Shown piece after piece: positions 14,066 through 21,249 of a DNA stretch of 21,249 bases. The stretch spans positions 1 through 21,249 of the IMG/VR virus record IMGVR_UViG_3300023109_000172; one strand, written 5' to 3'. Origin of the DNA: a virus. Each line of letters starts with the position of its first letter. The first letter of the stretch is position 1. The notes below the pieces were generated by a model that was not told the origin of the DNA, did no database searches, and saw only the letters and a program-made list of their open reading frames with translations. The position numbers and the translations under genes were made by a program.

Positions 14066-15964
14066 TTAGTTACCTAAATCTTTTATGTTGTCTTCTTTCA
14101 ACATATCAGGGGTCTTGTCTGATGATTCTTCAAATACAATACTCTTTAACATATCTCTATTTTGCAAGTAAACTTTGTTGGTAGTAACGTTTTCCATTAC
14201 ATTCTCATTATCTGATGGATACCCACCTTTCATACCATGTTGACCTAAAGGATCTATACCTCCAAGTGGGTTATCTTGTGTGCCATATACTGACATTTTT
14301 TCTAATGGTCTTCCTCCTTCTGGTCCTGGTTCTCCATGTTTAGGAGTAGTTTCAGAATACCCAGCAGGTAGTTCATCCTGTGATCCTCCTTTCGGTGTGT
14401 TGGTAGCTCTTCTACCGTACATTGAAGCTAGATCGTGAGGTGTACCGTATGTCTGACCTGATTTAGCAGGATCATTACCTTCATTTTCAATCTGTGCTAA
14501 TCTAAACAGTCGCTTAGAATCTTCTCTTACTAAGTCTCTTTGTTCTATATATTGATCCTCAGATAAATCAAACAGTTGTTCGTAAATAAAATCAGTTGAG
14601 AACAACTTAGTATCTTTCATCTGATTAGCTAGATCTACTTTTTCTTTAAGTAGAGCAACTTTTTCTTGTTCAAATATTATAGAAGGTGTTGTTAACTTAA
14701 GATCAAAGTTAGTTAAACTTTCTCCTGTAAAACCTTGGGTGTATAAGTGAACTAATGCTATTTTAGTAAGTTCTGATTCTAGTATCTTTTGTATTCTTTC
14801 AACTGTACGTGCAAATCTAATATCTTCTGCTGCTAAAGTAGCTTTACCTGAAAGATCTCCTTCATATCCGAAGTAAGCTTTTGGTATCTTGAGAGCAGCA
14901 AACATTTTTTCTTGAAGATATCTTACGTCTGTTACACCGTCATATTCTAATCCTTTAGTAGTTTCTATTCTAGTAGATGAATCTCCTCCTCTTACAGGAA
15001 GGTAGAAATCCTCCATCATATTTTGTATGTTGAATTTCAAGTTATATTGACCATCTTCTCCTACATAAGGAGTTTTTTTCATTTGATTGATAGTCTTTTG
15101 CATAAACTGCTCAACCTCATTAGGTGGAATAGAACCAACATTAATATAGAACATTCTCTTCTCAGGTGCTCTCATTATACGATGTATTAACATCGCATCC
15201 TCCATTAGAGTAACCTGTTTGTATATTTTTCTAGCTGGTTCCAAATAAGATCTACCGTATGGCAGGTAAGATGTATCTGAAATGAGCCTAAAGTGTGCTA
15301 TTTCGTAATTATCAAACTCAATTACCTTTTTAGAATCTTTTTTCTTATAACTGTAACTAGGAGCTGTTTGAGCAGCTAATCCATCAGGATCTAATTTAAA
15401 TGATACTTTAGCTGGATTTTCAGGGTCTGTACCTTCTTCTCTAATGAAGTTATATACTGTATAAGGTAGTACGTTGTATACACCAAACTTTTCTGCTATC
15501 TCTAACTTTAAGAAAAAGTCTCCGTACTTACACATATTACGTGTCCAAGACCAAAGGTTAAATTCAATATTTAGTACGTCGTAAAATAAGTTGTAAAGTA
15601 CTTTTTGGATATTTTCATCAGATGATTTTATCGAAAGTATTTCACCCATGTCGTTTTTGACAGTAGCTTCATCAGCAATAATATCTAATGCAGAAGCTAA
15701 AATTGGATCTGAGTCCATTGCTTCATAATCGGTATAGAGTTGAATTCGAAGTGTTTGGTAATTTAAATTAGGGTTAAACACATTCTTATGGTTGTACAAG
15801 TAGAGTCTTGTAAACCTATCCATTAGAGAATTGGTTTCGTATTTTCCGGTAGTCTGTATAGTGTTAACATCAGCTACCTTGAGCTGGTCTCCACCGACAT
15901 TACGTATCACTACGTCAGACGAAAATAATTTTTGGAGTCTACCAAATAGAGATTTATCGGCCAT
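14066..15964 (-). CDS. gp20: Portal vertex protein, T4 gp20-like
   Basis: A 632-aa protein, longer than T4 gp20 (524 aa). Recognisable portal blocks are LRIQLYTDYEAMDSDPILAS with ALDIIADEATVKN just after (residues ~50-85), NFIREEGTDPEN, YEIAHFRLIS, YGRSYLEPARKIYKQV, and MRAPEKRMFYINVGSIPPNE (~275-295). The block GYEGDLSGKATLAAEDIRFA then lies near the clip/stem part, with TVERIQKILESELTKIA next. Portal proteins form the dodecameric ring at one capsid vertex through which gp17 pumps DNA, and they nucleate prohead assembly on the core. The final ~120 residues are a Gly/Pro/Asn-rich extension with no T4 counterpart I recognise. The gene follows gp17 by 23 nt, in a gap holding a promoter-like element, with no gp18 or gp19 between. 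Gap and start (ATG 15964) are clear. Confidence 0.93.
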   Translation of the reverse strand: MADKSLFGRLQKLFSSDVVIRNVGGDQLKVADVNTIQTTGKYETNSLMDRFTRLYLYNHKNVFNPNLNYQTLRIQLYTDYEAMDSDPILASALDIIADEATVKNDMGEILSIKSSDENIQKVLYNLFYDVLNIEFNLWSWTRNMCKYGDFFLKLEIAEKFGVYNVLPYTVYNFIREEGTDPENPAKVSFKLDPDGLAAQTAPSYSYKKKDSKKVIEFDNYEIAHFRLISDTSYLPYGRSYLEPARKIYKQVTLMEDAMLIHRIMRAPEKRMFYINVGSIPPNEVEQFMQKTINQMKKTPYVGEDGQYNLKFNIQNMMEDFYLPVRGGDSSTRIETTKGLEYDGVTDVRYLQEKMFAALKIPKAYFGYEGDLSGKATLAAEDIRFARTVERIQKILESELTKIALVHLYTQGFTGESLTNFDLKLTTPSIIFEQEKVALLKEKVDLANQMKDTKLFSTDFIYEQLFDLSEDQYIEQRDLVREDSKRLFRLAQIENEGNDPAKSGQTYGTPHDLASMYGRRATNTPKGGSQDELPAGYSETTPKHGEPGPEGGRPLEKMSVYGTQDNPLGGIDPLGQHGMKGGYPSDNENVMENVTTNKVYLQNRDMLKSIVFEESSDKTPDMLKEDNIKDLGN

Positions 15965-15976
15965 TATGAGTTTTTA

Positions 15977-15984
15977 AATAAATA
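15977..15984 (-). promoter_or_regulatory. Candidate late-promoter element (variant) upstream of gp20
   Basis: The coding strand reads AACTATTTATTTAAAAAC, containing TATTTATT, one base off the exact element and with the AACTA prefix. It occupies the 23-nt gap between gp17 and gp20, 12 nt before the ATG at 15964. Confidence 0.4.
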
Positions 15985-15987
15985 GTT

Positions 15988-17562
15988 TTAGTTAAGTAAC
16001 CAAGAAATATCTTCTTCGCCACCATTTGTCTTTATAATATAAGGATTTTCTCTTTGGTTACCAACAGAACTTATAATAGCTTTGTTTTGTGCATTGAGAT
16101 TATTAAAAGACGATAGTTGAGCTCTTGCCAGGTCCATACCTTGTTGTCTAAGCTTGAGAGCAGTATCTCTAACGTACAACGCAGTTGCACAGGACATAAT
16201 AAGGTCATCATTATATCTATCTTGAGCTTGAGCTTTTCCGTTTTTCCAAACAAACACTCTCATTTCCCCCATCAGTCTTTTAGATTGAATAGTTACTGAT
16301 TTCTCTCTTATATATTCTATCATCTTAGCAATTACAAGAGGTCTAGTTCTAGCTGACATTGTAAAGCCAGGTACTAATTTATCCCTTTCAAACTTATGCA
16401 TATAAGATTCAACAGTTTCTTGATTACTAGTAGAACTATAATATATGTTTCTATATTCTCTTTCTAATAACTGTTCAATTGTAGCCCAACCTATATTTGC
16501 ATTTTCAACTACCAGAAGTGCTTCGTTATATTCTGTAGCTAATCCTACTAGAAAGTTGCCATAGTCTTTAGGAGATATTTTACCTTTATATTCGGCAACT
16601 TGAGTACATGTTTCTATATCAAAAACGTGGCAAGCAGAATAGTCTTGTGAATCGCCTCTTGCAACATCAGCAACTACCATGTACGATTTCATGTAATCCA
16701 CTCCTTCCCATACCCATAGATTGCTATCTACTCCTCTTCTTTCAAGAGGATCTTTTTGATATGTTTGTTCTATAAACGACATATCGTCTGGTTCAAATAC
16801 TGTTTGACCGGATGCTAAGAAATCACAATCACACTCCTGTCCTGCCATTCGAGGACCTAAGTCAGAGTCTTGTTGGTTTCTCCATGATTGGTCTCTTTCA
16901 GGGTGCACAGTCCATGGTAAACGTATTGGTAGGAAACTATTTTCTCCACTTTCTGCTTTTTCCCATGTTTGGTGAAACCAGTTACCAATACCGTTTGGAG
17001 TTGATAACGCCATACATTGACCACCTGTAGCTAACGTTTGCTGTGCTGCTGTAAATGTCTCATCAACATTATCTATAAATGCTGCTTCATCCATTAAGAG
17101 TAACGATACTGCTTCTGATCTTGCAGCATCAGGTGATGATGATTTAGCTTGTACTTTAGAACCATTCTTTAATCTGAGGGATAGTTTATTTTTTTCAACA
17201 GAAGGCAGCTTTAACCATTTTGGTAACTCATCATACATAAAGATAACTTTAGTTACTAAGTTACGAGCTGTTGCTTGAGTTGTAGCCAGAGCTAATACGT
17301 TTTTATCTTTATGAAATAACATCAACCATAAACTGTATGCTGCAGCTAAAGTAGATATACCAAGCTGTCTTGACTTAAGAGTTATAAGATATTGTTGATC
17401 TCTAAATAAATGAAGTACTTTTTCCTGAAATGGATAGAGGTTAAATAAGATTCTACCTCGAGTTGGGTGTTGAATATGGCAATACTTTTTCATAAAGTAC
17501 GCCGGATCTTTTCCACACTTGATATACTCTTGTGCGATTATTTTTTTTATGTCTTGTGCCAT
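15988..17562 (-). CDS. gp17: Large terminase subunit (DNA-packaging ATPase/nuclease), T4 gp17-like
   Basis: A 524-aa two-domain packaging motor; T4 gp17 is 610 aa, and this one lacks roughly the first 90 residues. ATPase domain: the adenine-binding-type segment FNLYPFQEKVL (40-50), Walker A-like SRQLGIST (64-71), Walker B LLLMDEAAF (154-162, with D158 and E159), and coupling motif STPNG (187-191). RNase H-like nuclease domain: D299 in VVADVARGDSQDYS, E353 in LLVVENANIGW, and D452/D453 in DRYNDDLIMS, matching T4 D401, E458 and D542. It cuts concatemeric DNA and drives it through the gp20 portal. The Walker A Lys found in T4 (SRQLGKT) is absent here; such variants occur in other terminases. It starts 2 nt after the 398-aa gene. 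No small terminase (gp16) was recognised next to it. Confidence 0.95.
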   Translation of the reverse strand: MAQDIKKIIAQEYIKCGKDPAYFMKKYCHIQHPTRGRILFNLYPFQEKVLHLFRDQQYLITLKSRQLGISTLAAAYSLWLMLFHKDKNVLALATTQATARNLVTKVIFMYDELPKWLKLPSVEKNKLSLRLKNGSKVQAKSSSPDAARSEAVSLLLMDEAAFIDNVDETFTAAQQTLATGGQCMALSTPNGIGNWFHQTWEKAESGENSFLPIRLPWTVHPERDQSWRNQQDSDLGPRMAGQECDCDFLASGQTVFEPDDMSFIEQTYQKDPLERRGVDSNLWVWEGVDYMKSYMVVADVARGDSQDYSACHVFDIETCTQVAEYKGKISPKDYGNFLVGLATEYNEALLVVENANIGWATIEQLLEREYRNIYYSSTSNQETVESYMHKFERDKLVPGFTMSARTRPLVIAKMIEYIREKSVTIQSKRLMGEMRVFVWKNGKAQAQDRYNDDLIMSCATALYVRDTALKLRQQGMDLARAQLSSFNNLNAQNKAIISSVGNQRENPYIIKTNGGEEDISWLLN

Positions 17563-17564
17563 AA

Positions 17565-18761
17565 CTAAATAGGTTTGTAGTCTCCCATTAAATTAGTAGG
17601 AGCTACTCTCTTACTCTTGCTACGAATATTTAACGTCATTCTATAAACTGCAGTAGTAAAAACTATATCAACTCTTTTTGCTGTTCCTCCTGCACCACCG
17701 TAACGTATAGTAACGCCAGAAGTCGGTCTAGATGCTTTTTTAACATATTCTTCAGTAACTAGAAATAAATCTGTTCCTCCTGATTCAGTACCTTTTAACA
17801 TGTAATAACCGTGGCCAATGCCTGAGTGTAGTAAGTTATAAAGTTTTTCAGGATCTGCATTTGATATTTCGTGGTATTCACTAAAGTTTGTTCCTGTTCC
17901 ATCCTCCTTGTACTCGTTAAACACTCTACAAAATAACTCGTTATCTATTCCTAATGTTTCTAATAATGCAATACCGCTTTCAGTTTTAATTTTACCTGAT
18001 TTTATTTCTTCTTCAGTAAATATTTTTTTAACTCCAGGGTTAAAAAACGTTAATGTATTGCCGAATTTTAAGGAAATATATATTGGTTTATTATTTACTA
18101 TTAAAGTAATATCAGTTAAAGTTTCAGCTATAGACTGTGCTTGTTTGTCGCTTTTTATAGGTGTTCCTAATACTGGTCCTTCTGGTGTAAATATAAGCGG
18201 TCTTTTTTGGTTTCTTTTTCCTTCTTCTTTGATTTTGAAATTAGTAGGAGTTAATTTAAATTCCTTTATCATTTTTTCAATCAATGATTGGTAAGTAAAG
18301 TCTTTTCCGCCTTCTATAAACTTTTGCAGATCGTTAGCTACAACAGTCTCAAACTTATTACCTTTGTTACCACCACTAGCTAAAACTATTCCTATTTCTT
18401 TGTCTTCATATGTAAATTGAAAAAAGAAAAACGAACCACTTGGATTAGGTGCTATTTTTGGAGGTGTAGTTTTAACCTGTATCGAACTGTCAGTCACAGC
18501 TTTAAGGTCATCAATAAACTCATTATTGTCTATACCTTCTTTATTAGCAACTCTAAAAGCAGCAGACATTGTACTGTATTTATCAGGAAATTTAGAAACA
18601 AGCCGTTTAATAATTTCAGCTTCATTTTCTCCTTTTCTTTCTTGTATCTTAAAACCAAAGATAGATTCAAAAACTTTAAGATCGTTTTCGTTATTAAGGT
18701 CAGGATATCCTTTTTCGGACATCCAAGCCCATTCTAATATTGTTCTATCTATAAGACTCAT
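17565..18761 (-). CDS. Unknown protein with possible PD-(D/E)XK-like nuclease core (398 aa)
   Basis: It lies 2 nt upstream of gp17 and 1 nt after the 294-aa gene (TAATATG), so it is expressed with the terminase. The N-terminal ~35 residues contain ILEWAWMSEKGYPDLNNEND, a helical module. A second region from ~108 to 250 shows GNKGNKFETVVANDLQKFI (131-149, E138), then TLTDITLIVNN (215-224, D217) and PIYISLKFGN (226-235, S230 and K232). The arrangement helix-Glu, strand-Asp, hydrophobic strand-S-x-K is what PD-(D/E)XK nucleases show, though the Glu/Asp of (D/E)XK is replaced by Ser. The C-terminal part ends in VYRMTLNIRSKSKRV. T4 places gp16 here, but there is no similarity. It could be a DNA-processing enzyme or an inactive structural derivative; the nuclease reading is tentative. 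Confidence 0.75.
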   Translation of the reverse strand: MSLIDRTILEWAWMSEKGYPDLNNENDLKVFESIFGFKIQERKGENEAEIIKRLVSKFPDKYSTMSAAFRVANKEGIDNNEFIDDLKAVTDSSIQVKTTPPKIAPNPSGSFFFFQFTYEDKEIGIVLASGGNKGNKFETVVANDLQKFIEGGKDFTYQSLIEKMIKEFKLTPTNFKIKEEGKRNQKRPLIFTPEGPVLGTPIKSDKQAQSIAETLTDITLIVNNKPIYISLKFGNTLTFFNPGVKKIFTEEEIKSGKIKTESGIALLETLGIDNELFCRVFNEYKEDGTGTNFSEYHEISNADPEKLYNLLHSGIGHGYYMLKGTESGGTDLFLVTEEYVKKASRPTSGVTIRYGGAGGTAKRVDIVFTTAVYRMTLNIRSKSKRVAPTNLMGDYKPI

Positions 18762-18762
18762 A

Positions 18763-19647
18763 TTATCCTTCTTCTCCTGATTCGAAGTCTATAGGCTCGT
18801 CAGATAGATCTTCTCCTCCTTCATCGCCTCCTATATCTGCTCCTGCGTCGTCTCCTCCGAAATCTTCTCCTCCTTCAGCTCCTCCAATATCAGATCCAGG
18901 AAATTCTCCTCCACCTCCGCCGTCGGCAGATCCAAAGTCACCATCAGCTCCTTCACCTTCTTCTTCACCAGCACCCTTCATTGGTGCTTCTTTATAAAGT
19001 ATAGCTAACTTATCTAATGCTTGTTGGTAGTCATCGATCTTGTTAATGAAATACCTTTTACCAAGTATGTTAGCTTCAAAAGTTTTACCTGTCCACTTTA
19101 AAATATAGTCTTGACCGTTCTTTAGATTTACTCTAAATGAACTAGGTCTAGGTGAAATCCAATCAATTGTGTCAACAAACTCTTTAAAATCTTCAGTTTG
19201 TAGTTTTACAATTACTTGTTTTAAAGTAGGAAATTTAGCTAGTATCGTATCTGTAGCATCTTCCAAGACCGTTTCTGGAGCAGCTTCTGTATCTGGTTCT
19301 TCCTCTGGTGTTGGTTCTTCTTCGTCTTCAGACAGTTGATCTAGTAGTGATTCGTTTAAATCTTGTGGAATGTTAGTATCCAGTATCTCTACCTGTTCAC
19401 CTTCTAAGTCATCCATCAAACCTGGATTGTATTCATCTACACTAAAGTAAAGTATTACACCATCTGGGTCGTCTTGAATTTCATATTTGATTCCATATAT
19501 GTCTTCTAGTACTACTTGTGCAGCATTTTGACTTCTAGCATCCTTAGGTATCTTTATATAGAAATACCTATCTGGTGCTTCGTTAAGTTCAGTTAGTACT
19601 TCAGCGTATGCTTCTAGTATGAGATTATTTAGATCTTTTCTCTTCAT
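18763..19647 (-). CDS. Acidic phage protein with candidate capsid-targeting leader and Gly/Asp/Glu-rich tail (294 aa)
   Basis: I chose ATG 19647; the frame is open further upstream to a TTG at 19749, but that would overlap the previous gene by 125 bases. The chosen start gives [17 protein letters not shown], aligning residue for residue with the leaders of the 205-aa and 77-aa proteins. It ends in LNE23|A24, a strong gp21-type site. Residues ~25-75 form a small alpha/beta unit ([12 protein letters not shown] then [14 protein letters not shown]). Residues ~95-130 are an acidic linker and ~130-215 a second alpha/beta unit ([35 protein letters not shown]). The last ~70 residues are almost only Gly, Asp, Glu, Ala and Ser. 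It is cotranscribed with gp17. I infer a processed head protein; the polyacidic tail could mimic nucleic acid or bind a basic partner. Confidence 0.75.
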   Translation of the reverse strand: MKRKDLNNLILEAYAEVLTELNEAPDRYFYIKIPKDARSQNAAQVVLEDIYGIKYEIQDDPDGVILYFSVDEYNPGLMDDLEGEQVEILDTNIPQDLNESLLDQLSEDEEEPTPEEEPDTEAAPETVLEDATDTILAKFPTLKQVIVKLQTEDFKEFVDTIDWISPRPSSFRVNLKNGQDYILKWTGKTFEANILGKRYFINKIDDYQQALDKLAILYKEAPMKGAGEEEGEGADGDFGSADGGGGGEFPGSDIGGAEGGEDFGGDDAGADIGGDEGGEDLSDEPIDFESGEEG

Positions 19648-20920
19648 TTTGTTGTGATGTTTTACCTTCATATGGAGCTCCGTCATTTCTTCCGTAGTTT
19701 CCTCCTCCAGCTCTACCGAATTCAAAGTCAATTTTATAATGCTCTCCAATAAACTCCATCACTTCCATAGCAGCTTCGATTTCATCTCCATCCGTCTCCA
19801 TTGCCATTGCTTTGATGACTTCTATAATATCGTCTCCTGAACCTCTAAGTTCGTTCATTCTTTTAAGAGGTGTACCATCCAATTTATGAGGTATACCATT
19901 CTTCATTATATACTTAGGTTTCTTAGGCTCTTTTGCTTTTAATGTAGCTTTTAAGTCAGGGTTAGTTTCTTTACCTTTAGATATAGTTTTACTACGACCT
20001 TGTCCAGTACCGAATCCAGTTGCTTGAGCTTCATCCGTGTCAGATAGTTCTTGACCTGCTCCTATTCCACCTACTGCTTGATCTAATTGAGCTTCTAGTT
20101 CTTTTTTACGAGCTGTATGCTGTTTCAAAGCAGCTACTATTTTAGCTTTTGCTTCTCCTTCAGCTGTTTTATAATGCTGTGCTAGTTGTTTCATTTTACC
20201 AACTAAAGCATCATATTCTTTTTTGATTGCATTTGCAGAAGCTTCTTCTACTCCTTCTTCTAAAGCAAGTTGATCTAAAGCTGGTTGCTTTTCTTCTGAC
20301 TCTAAATAATGTTGAGCTGAAGAGATAAACTCTCTTGCTTTAATTACTTTACCTTGCCACCAATGTGGAAAATCAACTTCACCGTCTGATTGATCGTATT
20401 TATGTAATTGCTTGTATAGCTTAGCTGCATATACTGCAATATCATATACATCATTTTTAAGCATTGAAGGTTCGTCATCTTGATGACCTACGTCAAGATC
20501 TCCTTCTGCTTCTGGTTCTTCTGGTACTTCATCTGCTACTGGTATCTCTTCTACTTCTTCTATATCGTTAGCATTTTGCATTAACGCATATATTTTTGCA
20601 ATAGTTTCTTGGTCTTTTGGAGTTAATCTTTCCATTCTTTTTCTTTCTAAATCTTCAGGGTCTCCTGGTTTCATTTCTGAGGTTAGTTTAACATTTACTC
20701 CTTGATCTGCTAAGTCAGCAGCTTTATCTTCATCATCAGTAGCTACTACTCCTTTATCTACCTCTAACAATTGTTTTTGTAGTGATTCACGGAGTATCTC
20801 TAATTTTTTAGTAGTTTGAGAAATATCTACATTATCTGAGTTTTTATATGAGCCGTCTTTTATTTTTTCTAATGTTAATTCACATTTTGAAAGACGTTCT
20901 TGTATTTCTTTATAGGTCAT
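19625..20920 (-). CDS. Unknown acidic/coiled-coil phage protein (431 aa)
   Basis: I chose ATG 20920 ([15 protein letters not shown]); an upstream TTG-free extension to 20992 would translate the promoter-like element and overlap the previous gene. Order of features: an N-terminal coiled-coil (residues ~1-55), an acidic linker (~115-150), and a compact helical module containing [16 protein letters not shown] (157-172) and [17 protein letters not shown] (183-199), with paired Trp residues. Next come an Ala/Lys/Glu-rich coiled-coil (~231-282), a Gly/Ser/Lys linker, [20 protein letters not shown], and a final acidic helix. The helical module with its W-W pair looks like a conserved domain of marine T4-like phage proteins, function unknown. 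It is the first gene of the gp17 unit, with a 23-base overlap with the next gene. Confidence 0.75.
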   Translation of the reverse strand: MTYKEIQERLSKCELTLEKIKDGSYKNSDNVDISQTTKKLEILRESLQKQLLEVDKGVVATDDEDKAADLADQGVNVKLTSEMKPGDPEDLERKRMERLTPKDQETIAKIYALMQNANDIEEVEEIPVADEVPEEPEAEGDLDVGHQDDEPSMLKNDVYDIAVYAAKLYKQLHKYDQSDGEVDFPHWWQGKVIKAREFISSAQHYLESEEKQPALDQLALEEGVEEASANAIKKEYDALVGKMKQLAQHYKTAEGEAKAKIVAALKQHTARKKELEAQLDQAVGGIGAGQELSDTDEAQATGFGTGQGRSKTISKGKETNPDLKATLKAKEPKKPKYIMKNGIPHKLDGTPLKRMNELRGSGDDIIEVIKAMAMETDGDEIEAAMEVMEFIGEHYKIDFEFGRAGGGNYGRNDGAPYEGKTSQQNEEKRSK

Positions 20921-20942
20921 TTGTAAATGTTTTATATACGTA

Positions 20943-20950
20943 TATAAATA
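20943..20950 (-). promoter_or_regulatory. Candidate late-promoter element upstream of the terminase unit
   Basis: The coding strand reads AACTATTTATTTATATACG, with an exact TATTTATA at its 3' half and a second overlapping TATTTATT. It is 22 nt before the ATG at 20920 and directly after the stop of the edge gene. The segment TATTTATATACG is shared with the copy before gp22. Confidence 0.5.
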
Positions 20951-20955
20951 AATAG

Positions 20956-21249
20956 TTATTTTTTCTTTCCACCTTTCATGTTGGCACACCAATGATACAT
21001 TTTACCTTTCTCACCGCCATACTTTTTAGCCTTAGCTCGTAGGTCGGTTACTGAGCCTTTACATGATGCTCCAGATTTTTTTACTCTACCGGGTTTTGAT
21101 TTACCTTTTACTTTACCGTCATCGTAGTTTTCATAAACATCAGTTGGTTGAAAAATATCAGCTATACTTTTAAGTATTTTTACATGTTCTGCTTCAAGTA
21201 GAGGATATGTGTCTCCAAGAATACCTCTATCTGTAGTGGATAAATACGG
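20956..21249 (-). CDS. C-terminal part of a small basic Cys/Trp-containing phage protein (cut by right window edge)
   Basis: The frame is open from the right edge to a TAA at 20956-20958, giving 97 residues. The visible part begins [20 protein letters not shown]. It then has a Lys/Gly-rich linker ([15 protein letters not shown]) and ends with a compact basic module: [19 protein letters not shown] followed by [18 protein letters not shown]. The module has one Cys at each end (C-K-G-S-V and H-W-C) around a Lys-rich helix. I recognise this CKGSV...WCANMK pattern as a small conserved module in phage and other viral proteins, possibly the one catalogued as a DUF. I cannot state a function. Two Cys plus His could support metal binding or a disulphide. 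The N-terminus is unknown. Confidence 0.75.
   Translation of the reverse strand, partial: PYLSTTDRGILGDTYPLLEAEHVKILKSIADIFQPTDVYENYDDGKVKGKSKPGRVKKSGASCKGSVTDLRAKAKKYGGEKGKMYHWCANMKGGKKK

Noticed and set aside
16071-16299. Short frames inside the terminase gene, in another frame on the minus strand (16071-16253) and on the plus strand (16117-16299)
   Set aside because: They lie entirely within the conserved nuclease-domain part of gp17 and have no leader or recognisable features.
19648-19749. Longer TTG start for the 294-aa protein
   Set aside because: It would overlap the previous gene by 125 bases; ATG 19647 yields the leader shared with two other proteins. ATG 19671 remains a weaker alternative.
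20921-20992. Longer start for the 431-aa protein (frame open to 20992)
   Set aside because: The extra residues would be translated from the promoter-like element and would overlap the preceding gene; ATG 20920 has a normal leader.
1-21249. Search for tRNA genes, CRISPR arrays, integrase/att sites, toxin-antitoxin or restriction genes
   Set aside because: Nothing with the needed structure was seen; the window is almost fully packed with virion genes on one strand.

Overview
This window looks like part of the structural-gene region of a T4-like myovirus (tailed phage with a contractile tail). The genome is AT-rich and probably marine or environmental. All 23 genes I support lie on the minus strand, so transcription runs from the right edge to the left. 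The phage assignment rests on a set of T4 homologues read from the proteins: large terminase (gp17), portal (gp20), prohead protease (gp21), a scaffold-like acidic protein (gp22 position), major capsid protein (gp23), neck proteins gp13 and gp14, and tail completion protein gp15. No integrase, tRNA, rRNA, CRISPR array, insertion sequence or recognisable defence gene was seen.

Layout in transcription order. (1) 21249-20956: C-terminus of a small basic protein cut by the window edge. (2) 20920-15988: two unknown acidic proteins, a protein with a possible PD-(D/E)XK-like core, then gp17. (3) 15964-14066: gp20. (4) 14037-10229: three unknown proteins in the place of T4 gp67/gp68, then gp21 and a hydrophobic unknown. 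(5) 10183-9527: a small protein with a T4-type capsid-targeting N-terminus, closed by a strong hairpin terminator. (6) 9331-6627: gp22-like scaffold and gp23, closed by a second strong terminator. (7) 6550-1463: gp13, a 99-aa protein, gp14, gp15 and two appendage proteins, coupled by overlaps or gaps of 1-3 nt. (8) 1428-310 and 219-1: more fibre/appendage genes that share an N-terminal module.

Two patterns link the region. First, nearly every uncoupled gene boundary carries the same coding-strand element, TATTTATA or a close variant, often preceded by AACTA. It divides the genes into about eight transcription units and is a candidate late promoter. It is the reverse complement of the T4 late consensus TATAAATA. 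Second, at least five unknown proteins around gp21 carry short N-terminal peptides ending in hydrophobic-x-Glu followed by Ala or Gly, which is the gp21 cleavage pattern. Three of them share one ~17-residue leader. One 77-aa protein continues after its predicted cleavage site with a near copy of the predicted mature N-terminus of the major capsid protein. Together these suggest a set of capsid-targeted, protease-processed internal proteins, which is the best candidate here for an undescribed system.

Start codons are preceded by A/T-rich leaders rather than Shine-Dalgarno sequences. That is typical of Bacteroidota genes and tentatively suggests a Bacteroidota host. Relative to T4, gp20 follows gp17 directly (no gp18 or gp19 between them), no recognisable gp16 precedes gp17, and the neck genes follow gp23 instead of preceding the terminase.
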